DNA of 11,841 nucleotides. Source: Sedimentisphaerales bacterium. GTDB taxonomy: Bacteria > Planctomycetota > Phycisphaerae > Sedimentisphaerales > Anaerobacaceae. The position numbers and the translations under genes were made by a program. The stretch spans positions 1 to 11,841 of the forward strand of contig JAFGTU010000457.1 in NCBI GenBank assembly GCA_016933985.1. Reading direction: 5' to 3'. Below are positions 1-6,030 of the stretch, piece after piece. Within the stretch, counting starts at the first letter, position 1; each line of letters starts with the position of its first letter. Under the pieces are notes generated by a model, which saw nothing but the letters and a program-made list of their open reading frames with translations, did not search any database and was not told where the DNA came from.

Positions 1-87
1 AACACGGTCCGCCGGCTCGTGGTTAATCGCCTTTAGCACCCGCTGCCTGCCGGTCAATGCCTTCTTGCCGCCTGAATCCGCACCCAT
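1..87 (-). CDS. Uroporphyrinogen decarboxylase (URO-D) family protein, N-terminal fragment cut by window edge
   Basis: Reading the minus strand from the ATG at 87 gives 29 uninterrupted codons to the window edge, with the motif RQRVLKAINHEPADRV. This matches the N-terminal signature of URO-D-fold proteins (typically RERVLAALxHExPDRVP), in which a short helix precedes the barrel. A good Shine-Dalgarno (AGGAG, minus strand, plus positions 95-99) lies 7 nt upstream and fixes the start. In planctomycetes most such genes are not heme-pathway HemE. They are paralogues related to corrinoid or methyl-transfer proteins (MtaA/CmuA-like), so the substrate cannot be inferred. The first ten residues are polar and glycine-rich with no signal peptide, so the protein is probably cytoplasmic. 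Family assignment rests on one short motif; the rest of the gene is outside the window. Confidence 0.72.
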   Translation of the reverse strand, partial: MGADSGGKKALTGRQRVLKAINHEPADRV

Positions 88-130
88 AAGGAATCTCCTG
101 CAACCTGCTTCTCGAACCTTATTTGAACCG

Positions 131-150
131 AATAAAACGCCTCGAAGGCG
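131..150 (-). terminator. Short hairpin followed by a U-rich tract (terminator of the GLUG gene or leader element of the URO-D gene)
   Basis: Plus positions 138-142 (CGCCT) and 146-150 (AGGCG) pair around a 3-nt loop. On the minus strand the stem is followed by TTTTATT (137-131), giving a small rho-independent-terminator shape. It lies about 190 nt downstream of the GLUG gene stop, so it could end that transcript. It also lies inside the likely leader of the URO-D-family gene. The stem is only 5 bp, so strength is doubtful. Confidence 0.35.
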
Positions 151-167
151 CAAACAAACCAGCAGGC

Positions 168-196
168 ATTCTATCACGTTTCCCCCGCTCATCCAA
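168..196 (-). promoter_or_regulatory. Possible sigma70 promoter for the URO-D-family gene
   Basis: On the minus strand, TTGGAT (plus 191-196) and TAGAAT (plus 168-173) are separated by exactly 17 nt. The -10 matches the consensus at 5 of 6 positions but the -35 only at 3. A start near 161 would leave a leader of about 75 nt that contains the small hairpin at 138-150. Weak call made on sequence alone. Confidence 0.3.
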
Positions 197-341
197 ACTA
201 AACATCAAGACTATTACAAGCCCTAAGCGTCAGCGCCGGGGTGAAAAACGAGCCTAAGCCTAAGCTTGCCCCTTACGAGGCCCCAAAATTGAACGCGCAG
301 AATCTCCTATCCGCTCCACGCAAAACGCTGAACGCTATACG

Positions 342-3300
342 CTATCTCCCCCTAAGCCACTCTTCGCAGAAAACCATCAAATCCCCGAATCCGATGCCTT
401 CTTTCCCGTCCAAATTCACCGCCCCACTCTCCGACATCCCCCAGTAACCGCCGAAATACCCAAAATCCTCCAGCCCAACGCCATCCGGGCAAGCAAAGTC
501 CGCCGAAGGTATCTGCCAGATAAGCCGCGGATAATTAGTCCCCTCACAAATCACCCAAATATCTTCCGTCCCATTTACAGATTCACCAACAAAATCCCAA
601 CCGGCTAAAACAAAGGTGCTTTCGTTCTTCATTTCTTCAGTCGTTTTTGGCGTTCCGCCGTCACTCGTTGTCCATCCGGATATGTTTACATCCCAGAAAC
701 TGCTGGCGATATCGCCGGAGTAATGAGCTCCGACGAGCCCACCGACACGAGAGTTGCCGACGACCAAGCCGGTCGAATAGCAGTACGCCATAGTGCCTGA
801 GTTCACTCCCAAAAAGCCGCCGACCTCATAGTCACCACTGACGGAGCCTGTTGAATAGCCGTTGCTGATAGTGCCGCCGTAATTACACCCGACCAAGCCG
901 CCGATACTTGAAGTTATACCAGCGACTCCGCTGGTTGAATAACAGTTGCTGACGGCGCCATACCGGTTGTATCCTATCAACCCGCCTATGGCACCCCTTC
1001 CGTTGACATGCCCGGTTGAATAGCAGTTGGCAGCGGCGCCCGCGTTGTATCCCAGCAGCCCACCGACATAATGATAGCCCCCGGCAACCGAGCCCGTCGA
1101 ATAGCAGTTAGTGATAGCCCCCCAGTTACGTCCGACCAGGCCACCGGCCGCATAATCGTTGGTGGCGCTAACCGAGGCACCGGAATGGCTGTTTGACACA
1201 CTCGAACATTCATCATTACGTCCCACCAAGCCGCCGACATCACCCTTGCCGCTTATCAAGCCCGTCAAAGAGCAGTTCCTGATAGTGCCGTAGTCACTGT
1301 ATCCCACTAAGCCGCCGACAATACGTCTCCCGAAAATAGAGACACCCTCTACGTCCAGGTTTGTGATTTCACCGTTCTGCCCGAGATAAGCAACGAGACC
1401 AACAAAATTACCGAGGGGCATATTTATATCCGCGTTGCGGATGGAACAACCATTCCCATCAAATACCCCGTTGAAGACGGGAACGAGCGGGGTACTCCAA
1501 CTTATCCCAACAAGGTCAATATCTTTAGCCATCACATAATGCGCCGAAGGCCGATACCACACAGTCCCCAATTCGTTTGCATCAGCAATGATGTAGGGGT
1601 CTGCCTCGATGCCGCTCCCACGAGGCTCAACAGGGATATATCCGCAAAAGGTTGCAAGCACAGGATAGCCTCTACTCTCCAGCATAATCCAGAAGTTGGA
1701 TGTCCCATTCGCCGTTTCTCCGACAAAATCCCAGCCAGCCTCCAAAAACGTATTGATGTCCTGCATTTGGCTGGTCGTCTTACCCTCACCGCCGGCGCTA
1801 GTCGTCCACCCGGAGGTGTCCACATCCCAGAAACTCCTACTAACGGTACTGCCGGTGCGGGCCTCACTATTGCCCAACAGGCCGCCGACGAAATTGGTTC
1901 CGCTGACCTCACCGGTCGAATAGCAATTGCTGATGGTAGTGACACTACGTCCTACCAAGCCGCCGACAGAATAACGCCCGCTGGCCCGCCCCGTGGAATA
2001 GCAATCTGAGATAATCCCTCCGTTAATTCCTGCTAACCCGCCAACGTAATCCCCTGTTCCGCTGACCGAGCCGGTCGAATAGCAACTCGTGATGGTGCCG
2101 GAGGTATGTCCCACCAACCCGCCGACACTAAACGTGCCGAAAACACAAATGTCCTCTACACCGAGATTCCTGATTTGCCCGCCGGTTCCAAGATAACCGA
2201 ATAGCCCAACACAACCGGCACCGAAAATATCAACTTCCGCGTTGATGATGGAACACCCATTCCCATCAAATACGCCGCCAAAGAAAGGAACGACCGCGGT
2301 ACTCCAACTTATTCCAAAAAGGTCAATGTCCTTAGCCACCATATAATGCGCCGAAGGTCGATACCAGACACTTCCCAATTCGTTTGCATCGGCAATAATG
2401 TAAGGGTCTTCCGCGGTGCCGCTTCCGTGAGGCTCGGCAGGGATATATCCGCAAAAGGTTGCAAGCACAGGATAACCTCCACTCTCCGGCATCTGCCAGT
2501 AGTTGCACGTCCCATTTGCGTACTCGCTGACAAAATCCCAACCTGAGTCTAAGAACGTATTTATGTCCTGCATTTGGCTCGTCGTCTTATCCTCGCCGCC
2601 AGCGCTAGTCGTCCACCCGGACGTGTTCACATCCCAGAAACTGCTCCCGATATCGCCTGAGTTTCCGGCCGCTAGACCGCCGACGTAAGAAGTGCCGCCA
2701 ACCGACGCCGTCGAATAACAGTTGCTGATGGCGCCGCGGTCGTTATCTCCCACCAGACCGCCGACACACGAATCACCGCTGACAGAGCCGGTTGAATAAC
2801 AGTTCGAGATGCTCCCAGTCCGATCATTTACACCCACCAGGCCACCGACACACTCATAACCACTGACGGAGCTGGATGAATAGCAATTTGAGACAATCCA
2901 GAAGTTAAGTCCCACTAACCCGCCAACATCATCACCTGCCCCGATGACCGAGCCGCTCGAATAACAGTTCCTGATAATACCGAAACTCCTTCCCCCCAAG
3001 CTGCCCACGTAAGCATCGCCCAAGACGGAGATATTCTCTACGCCCAGATTTCTGATTTGGCTCTCGCCTAGGTACCCGAACAGCCCGACGTAGTCGGCAT
3101 CGGGTGTGTTAATGTCGGCGTTGCGGATGATGTGGTCGTTCCCGTCGAAGATTCCCGTGAAATTGTTCGCATCGTTGCCCACCGGGGATAGTGCCACGTC
3201 GTTGAGGTCTATATCGGTTGTCAGAACGAAATGCTTATCCCAGTCGCCTGGGGTATTCATAAGCTCCTGCCAGTCGGCGACTGTGGCTATCTCGTAGGGG

Positions 3301-3404
3301 CTATTCGGCTCCCCCGTCCCGCCGGAGTACCCGGCGTAGGAGCTTGCCGTGAAAACCAATACCAAGACCAGCACCGCATAGATAGTAAACCTCGCCTTGC
3401 ACAT
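342..3404 (-). CDS. Secreted GLUG-repeat protein with C-terminal dockerin-like module
   Basis: A 1020-residue protein. Residues 1-24 form a signal peptide (basic start, hydrophobic core VLVLVLVF, cleavage after SYA), so it is exported. About 17 GLUG motifs (VGGLVG followed by a polar turn) occur at roughly 24-30-residue spacing and alternate with NCYSTGSVSG strands, the pattern expected of a right-handed beta-solenoid. Three modules are visible: about 25-320 with 5 GLUG copies, 321-590 with 4, and 591-965 with 8. Each ends in SFWDVxxSGWTTSxGG, then WDFVxExxNG, then a YP-containing turn. Residues about 966-1018 form a planctomycete dockerin-like pair with a degenerate first loop and a second loop NLDGKEGIGFGDL. 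GLUG motifs are known from surface, adhesin-like and IgA-peptidase-type proteins; the ligand here is unknown. A strong Shine-Dalgarno (GGAGAGG, plus 3412-3418) sits 7 nt from the ATG. No catalytic domain is seen. Confidence 0.93.
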   Translation of the reverse strand: MCKARFTIYAVLVLVLVFTASSYAGYSGGTGEPNSPYEIATVADWQELMNTPGDWDKHFVLTTDIDLNDVALSPVGNDANNFTGIFDGNDHIIRNADINTPDADYVGLFGYLGESQIRNLGVENISVLGDAYVGSLGGRSFGIIRNCYSSGSVIGAGDDVGGLVGLNFWIVSNCYSSSSVSGYECVGGLVGVNDRTGSISNCYSTGSVSGDSCVGGLVGDNDRGAISNCYSTASVGGTSYVGGLAAGNSGDIGSSFWDVNTSGWTTSAGGEDKTTSQMQDINTFLDSGWDFVSEYANGTCNYWQMPESGGYPVLATFCGYIPAEPHGSGTAEDPYIIADANELGSVWYRPSAHYMVAKDIDLFGISWSTAVVPFFGGVFDGNGCSIINAEVDIFGAGCVGLFGYLGTGGQIRNLGVEDICVFGTFSVGGLVGHTSGTITSCYSTGSVSGTGDYVGGLAGINGGIISDCYSTGRASGRYSVGGLVGRSVTTISNCYSTGEVSGTNFVGGLLGNSEARTGSTVSRSFWDVDTSGWTTSAGGEGKTTSQMQDINTFLEAGWDFVGETANGTSNFWIMLESRGYPVLATFCGYIPVEPRGSGIEADPYIIADANELGTVWYRPSAHYVMAKDIDLVGISWSTPLVPVFNGVFDGNGCSIRNADINMPLGNFVGLVAYLGQNGEITNLDVEGVSIFGRRIVGGLVGYSDYGTIRNCSLTGLISGKGDVGGLVGRNDECSSVSNSHSGASVSATNDYAAGGLVGRNWGAITNCYSTGSVAGGYHYVGGLLGYNAGAAANCYSTGHVNGRGAIGGLIGYNRYGAVSNCYSTSGVAGITSSIGGLVGCNYGGTISNGYSTGSVSGDYEVGGFLGVNSGTMAYCYSTGLVVGNSRVGGLVGAHYSGDIASSFWDVNISGWTTSDGGTPKTTEEMKNESTFVLAGWDFVGESVNGTEDIWVICEGTNYPRLIWQIPSADFACPDGVGLEDFGYFGGYWGMSESGAVNLDGKEGIGFGDLMVFCEEWLRGR
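1443..1835 (-). repeat. Direct repeat copy 2 of the 807-bp-offset duplication in the GLUG gene
   Basis: This stretch (GLUG residues about 524-654) aligns without gaps to 2250-2642 at an offset of exactly 807 bp, or 269 codons. It covers the SFWDV closing motif, the CGYIPxEPxGSG linker, the YIIADANELGxVWYRPSAHY segment and GVFDGNGCSI. A run of about 37 bp from 1631 is identical to the run from 2438. The in-frame, gapless offset shows that this part of the gene arose by tandem duplication of a whole module. Confidence 0.85.
2250..2642 (-). repeat. Direct repeat copy 1 of the 807-bp-offset duplication in the GLUG gene
   Basis: Partner of the repeat at 1443-1835 (GLUG residues about 255-385). 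The copies differ mostly by scattered single-base changes, while the GLUG strands between them have diverged more. The third module has a later SFWDV motif, 378 residues on instead of 269, because it holds four extra GLUG units. So after duplication the array also grew or shrank by single units. Confidence 0.85.
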
Positions 3405-3454
3405 CTATCTACCTCTCCAAAAACAAGCCCTTTTTCCTTCTCAAAACTACCGTC

Positions 3455-3473
3455 TGTGCAAACGGATTGCACA
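3455..3473. promoter_or_regulatory. Perfect 7-bp inverted repeat upstream of the GLUG gene, possible operator
   Basis: TGTGCAA (3455-3461) and TTGCACA (3467-3473) are separated by 5 nt, forming a 19-bp dyad about 50-70 bp upstream of the GLUG start codon. The size and symmetry suit a dimeric helix-turn-helix repressor. In RNA it could instead form a leader stem. No convincing -35/-10 pair overlaps it, so the role is inferred. Confidence 0.4.
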
Positions 3474-3596
3474 CGCTACGAAATTAGGTCCGCTTTTAGC
3501 CGCCGGGCCGAATAATAGACTACCATATCCGCCTACAAAAATCAAGATTTTTTGCACAGAAATTTCCAGCTGGCCTTGTCGCCAAGGTCTTCGTGG

Positions 3597-3638
3597 CACG
3601 GGCATCTTGCCCGTGGTCGCACAGGCTTCCAGCCCGTG
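3597..3638. repeat. Tandem REP-like palindromes (HGQDARAT-type dispersed element)
   Basis: The first unit, cacgggcatcttgcccgtg at 3597-3615, has 8-bp perfect arms and a 3-nt loop. A second follows at 3620-3638 (CACAGGCT / AGCCCGTG, 3-nt loop, one mismatch). Translations give HGQDARAT on the minus strand and GTGILPVVAQASSPC on the plus strand. These peptides recur as spurious proteins in planctomycete and verrucomicrobial genomes, because the DNA element is dispersed between genes. It behaves like a REP or small hairpin repeat. The mobilising enzyme, if any, is not in this window. Confidence 0.75.
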
Positions 3639-3770
3639 CTTTTCTGCGCCGCTGCCAACGCAGTTCTTCAGCTAAACACCTATCCTGTTGCCCAAAATGC
3701 GATAAATCCCCGTTCTTCGCAGCCTCAGCCCATAAACCAAATGGGCTTGCCTGGAAAAGTCGCAAATAGC

Positions 3771-3799
3771 TTGACAAAAGGTCCCCGGCGTTCAATAAT
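3771..3799 (+). promoter_or_regulatory. Strong sigma70-type promoter of the PPIase gene
   Basis: A consensus -35 TTGACA (3771-3776) is followed after 17 nt by AATAAT (3794-3799), which matches the -10 consensus at 5 of 6 positions. Transcription would begin near 3806, about 54 nt before the PPIase start codon. It is among the clearest promoters in the window. Confidence 0.75.
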
Positions 3800-3809
3800 T
3801 ACCCGCAGT

Positions 3810-3831
3810 GCCCTTGATAAAGGGCTTTTTT
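3810..3831 (+). terminator. Terminator-shaped hairpin at the 5' end of the PPIase mRNA
   Basis: GCCCTT (3810-3815) pairs perfectly with AAGGGC (3820-3825) around the loop GATA and is followed at once by six T (3826-3831). This is a rho-independent-terminator shape. It begins only about 4 nt after the predicted transcription start and ends 28 nt before the PPIase start codon. A hairpin this close to the 5' end may act as an mRNA-stabilising 5' stem-loop, a pausing or attenuation element, or a stop for read-through from upstream. Confidence 0.65.
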
Positions 3832-3859
3832 GTCTTATACCTGCGAAAGGATGAATACC

Positions 3860-5035
3860 ATGAACACTCGCTTATTCAGGGCGTTAACGCTTATTGCATT
3901 GTTCTGTGCGGTTTTGAACCTGTCGAGCTGCAAACGCAAGGAAACCGCCGGCCCCGAGGCCAACAAGCCGGCCCCGGCAAAGACCGACACCGAAACCCTC
4001 AAGATCGATGTGCCGCCCGTCGAGCCGGTGACCGCAACGACCGCCGACAAAGTCTTGGTTACGGTCAACAGCGTCAACATAACTCAGAAGCAGTTGGACG
4101 ACCTGCTCAAGCCTCATCTCGAACGGCTGGCCAAGCAGGCTGCCAACCTCCCGCCCGGCTTCATCGAGCAGCAAAAGAACCTCTTTATGCAGCAGGCCCT
4201 CCAGGAAATGATCAGGATGCAGCTTCTCAATGAGCAGGTGAAGCTCGCCAACATAGTAATCTCCGACCAGGATGTCACAGATGAGATTATGAGAGTGGCT
4301 TCGCAGCAGAAGCCGCCGGCTACCATGGAGGAGTTTATGAAAAAGATGGAGGAATACGGCTATGACATCGATCAATTGAAGGACCAGATTCGCACCGTGC
4401 TCGGCCAGCAGAAGCTAATGGCAAAGGAATTTCCCGCCGATGCGACTTTTACCGAAGACGACGCAAAGGCGTATTACGAGGCAAACAAGACCAAGTACGA
4501 GGTCCCTGAGCATGTCAGGGCCAGCCACATCCTGGTAAAGACCGACTTCTCCGACCCCAACTCCGACCCGAACCAAATCAAGGCAACGGCGAAGGCCAAG
4601 GCCGATAGTCTCCTAAAACAAGTTAACGCCGGCGGAGACTTCGCCGCATTGGCCAAGACTAACTCAGACTGCCCCTCGGCGCCCAGAGGCGGCGACCTCG
4701 ACTTCTTCCCCAGAGGTCAGATGGTGCCTGCCTTTGACAAGGTCGCCTTCGAGACCGAGGTCGGAAAGGTCAGCGGCATTGTGGAGACGCAATTCGGATA
4801 CCACATTATAAAGGTCACGGACCGCAAAGAAGCCGCCACAACATCGTTCGAAGACGCCAAGGCCGGCATCATCGCCGAGCAGAGCCAGAGAAAGCTCCGC
4901 GACCTGGCTACTAAGTATATCGAGAAGCTAAAGGCCGACGCCAAGATCGTATATGCCCCCGGAATGGAGCCAAAGCCTGCAACGCCCTCTCTCGCCCCAG
5001 GCGCCCCGGGCGGTACTGGCGCAGCCCCCAAGTAA
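3860..5035 (+). CDS. Lipoprotein parvulin-type peptidyl-prolyl cis-trans isomerase (SurA/PrsA-like)
   Basis: A 391-residue foldase that would catalyse prolyl isomerisation in exported proteins. Residues 1-23 form a lipoprotein signal ending in the lipobox LSSC, with Cys24 as the lipidated residue, so the protein is tethered to a membrane in the envelope. Residues about 64-190 are a SurA_N-like helical chaperone region starting with VLVTVNSVNITQKQLDDLL. Residues about 215-320 are the parvulin core: ASHILV with His223, GGDLDFF at 278-284, MVPAFDKVAF at 289-298, and FGYHIIKV with His315. A helix and then a Pro/Ala/Gly-rich tail (about 366-391) end the protein. I chose the ATG at 3860 because AAAGG at 3846-3850 lies 9 nt upstream and the lipoprotein signal starts there. 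The TTG at 3830 lies inside the leader hairpin's T run, and the ATG at 3851 abuts the Shine-Dalgarno. Monocistronic: own promoter, and a terminator at 5070-5105. Confidence 0.93.
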   Translation: MNTRLFRALTLIALFCAVLNLSSCKRKETAGPEANKPAPAKTDTETLKIDVPPVEPVTATTADKVLVTVNSVNITQKQLDDLLKPHLERLAKQAANLPPGFIEQQKNLFMQQALQEMIRMQLLNEQVKLANIVISDQDVTDEIMRVASQQKPPATMEEFMKKMEEYGYDIDQLKDQIRTVLGQQKLMAKEFPADATFTEDDAKAYYEANKTKYEVPEHVRASHILVKTDFSDPNSDPNQIKATAKAKADSLLKQVNAGGDFAALAKTNSDCPSAPRGGDLDFFPRGQMVPAFDKVAFETEVGKVSGIVETQFGYHIIKVTDRKEAATTSFEDAKAGIIAEQSQRKLRDLATKYIEKLKADAKIVYAPGMEPKPATPSLAPGAPGGTGAAPK

Positions 5036-5069
5036 GGCATTGCAGCCGAAAAGACAGCCGATACAAATC

Positions 5070-5105
5070 AAAACGGGAAACGCACAATCGTGAGTTTCCC
5101 GTTTT
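5070..5105. terminator. Bidirectional rho-independent terminator between convergent genes
   Basis: AAAACGGGAAAC (5070-5081) and GTTTCCCGTTTT (5094-5105) are perfect 12-bp arms around a 12-nt loop. The outer A/T runs give a U tract in either direction. It sits between the PPIase stop (5035) and the nagB stop (5147) and so serves both transcripts. Confidence 0.9.
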
Positions 5106-5146
5106 CTATTTCAGTTGTTCGTTGCCAAAATCGCCAATTCGCCGGC

Positions 5147-5959
5147 CTATTCCAACGGCCCGGCCGGGTCGAGATTCGCTGATTCTATATCCTTGAAGTA
5201 GTTCACCGTTGCGACCTTTAGCTCCGCCGTTGCCTCATCGTCGCAAACAATGATGCCCTTGCGGTGCATCTGCAGGCAGCTTACCGTCCAGATATGATTG
5301 ACGCCTTCCTCAATTGCATGCTGAAGCGCTCTGGCCTTGTTGTGCCCGTTGACGATGATTATGACCTCTTCGGCATCCATAACCGTTCCAACGCCCACAG
5401 TCAGGGCCGTTCTCGGCACCTTGTTGACGTCGTTGCCAAAGAACCGCGAATTAGCCACTATCGTGTCGTAAGTCAGCGTCTTGACGCGCGTCCTCGACGA
5501 TAACGATGAGCCGGGCTCGTTAAATGCTATGTGCCCGTCAGGCCCGATCCCGCCGAGGAAGAGCTTCACGCCGCCGAGGCTTCGCATCTTTTCTTCATAG
5601 CGGGCGCACTCGGCTTTGAGGTCCGGCGCGTTCCCATTGAGAATATTGATGTTCTCCTTCGGGATATCAACCCGGCTGAATAGATGCTTGTGCATAAACG
5701 AATGGTAGCTTTCCGGGTGATCCTCAGGCAGGTTCACATATTCGTCCATATTGAAGGTTACTACGTTCTTGAATGAAACCTTCCCGGCTTTGCAAAGCCT
5801 GGCCAGCTCGTCATAGACGCCAATCGGCGACGAACCGGTCGGCAGGCCCAGAACAAACGGCTTGCCCGCCCCGGGTCCGAACTCCTGTATTCTCTTGACA
5901 ATGTAATTGGCAGTCCATTGCGCTGCTGTTTCATAGTCCGGTTCAATTATGACTCTCAT
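5147..5959 (-). CDS. nagB: Glucosamine-6-phosphate deaminase NagB
   Basis: A 270-residue cytoplasmic enzyme converting glucosamine 6-phosphate to fructose 6-phosphate and ammonia, the step that feeds amino sugars into glycolysis. It is close in length to E. coli NagB (266) and aligns almost without gaps. Catalytic residues fall at the E. coli numbers: Asp72 in NMDEY, and Asp141, His143 and Glu148 in GIGPDGHIAFNEPGSS. The phosphate-loop region GLPTGSSP is at 38-45. Arg172 and Lys208 are present. The residues that bind the allosteric activator GlcNAc-6-phosphate in E. coli (Ser151, Arg158, Lys160, Thr161, Tyr254) are all kept, so activation is plausible. AGGAGA (plus 5969-5974) is 9 nt upstream of the ATG. 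It follows the DUF4954 gene by 71 bp on the same strand and is probably cotranscribed. No nagA is in the window. Confidence 0.97.
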   Translation of the reverse strand: MRVIIEPDYETAAQWTANYIVKRIQEFGPGAGKPFVLGLPTGSSPIGVYDELARLCKAGKVSFKNVVTFNMDEYVNLPEDHPESYHSFMHKHLFSRVDIPKENINILNGNAPDLKAECARYEEKMRSLGGVKLFLGGIGPDGHIAFNEPGSSLSSRTRVKTLTYDTIVANSRFFGNDVNKVPRTALTVGVGTVMDAEEVIIIVNGHNKARALQHAIEEGVNHIWTVSCLQMHRKGIIVCDDEATAELKVATVNYFKDIESANLDPAGPLE

Positions 5960-6030
5960 CTCAACAATTCTCCTATAGAAAAAACCGAGAAGGCTGCTGC
6001 AAAATTGCAGAACTCATAACAATTAACATT

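Larger units (their letters stand above)
88..341. other. Intergenic region between the URO-D-family and GLUG genes
   Basis: About 250 bp without a credible gene. It contains the Shine-Dalgarno, possible promoter and small hairpin for the leftward URO-D-family gene. Near 323-343 there are three imperfect copies of a 7-nt unit ending in ACGCT (AAACGCT, GAACGCT, ATACGCT) that run into the GLUG stop codon. A short open frame at 241-447 on the plus strand overlaps the GLUG C-terminus and has no family features. Confidence 0.5.
3405..3859. other. Divergent intergenic region between the GLUG and PPIase genes
   Basis: About 455 bp with no credible gene. In order it holds: the GLUG ribosome binding site; the 19-bp dyad at 3455-3473; two adjacent palindromes of a dispersed repeat at 3597-3638; an inverted repeat at 3727-3747 (AGCCCAT / ATGGGCT, 7-nt loop); and the promoter and leader hairpin of the PPIase gene. 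Open frames here on either strand are by-products of the palindromes and should not be annotated. Confidence 0.7.

Noticed and set aside
342..3404. CRISPR array or VNTR suspected from the many short repeated phrases such as ggttgaatagcagtt
   Set aside because: Repeats are imperfect, spaced in multiples of codons and fully explained by GLUG and NCYSTG protein repeats in one open frame.
3727..3747. AGCCCAT / ATGGGCT inverted repeat as a terminator
   Set aside because: No U tract follows on either strand. It may be an operator near the PPIase -35 element but nothing more supports this.
3520..3795. Minus-strand open frame containing HGQDARAT, and plus-strand frames containing GTGILPV
   Set aside because: These are translations of a dispersed palindromic DNA repeat, not proteins. 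They also overlap the PPIase promoter.
3830..3859. Upstream starts for the PPIase gene (TTG 3830, ATG 3851)
   Set aside because: TTG 3830 lies inside the T tract of the leader hairpin, and ATG 3851 abuts the Shine-Dalgarno. ATG 3860 has proper spacing and begins the lipoprotein signal.
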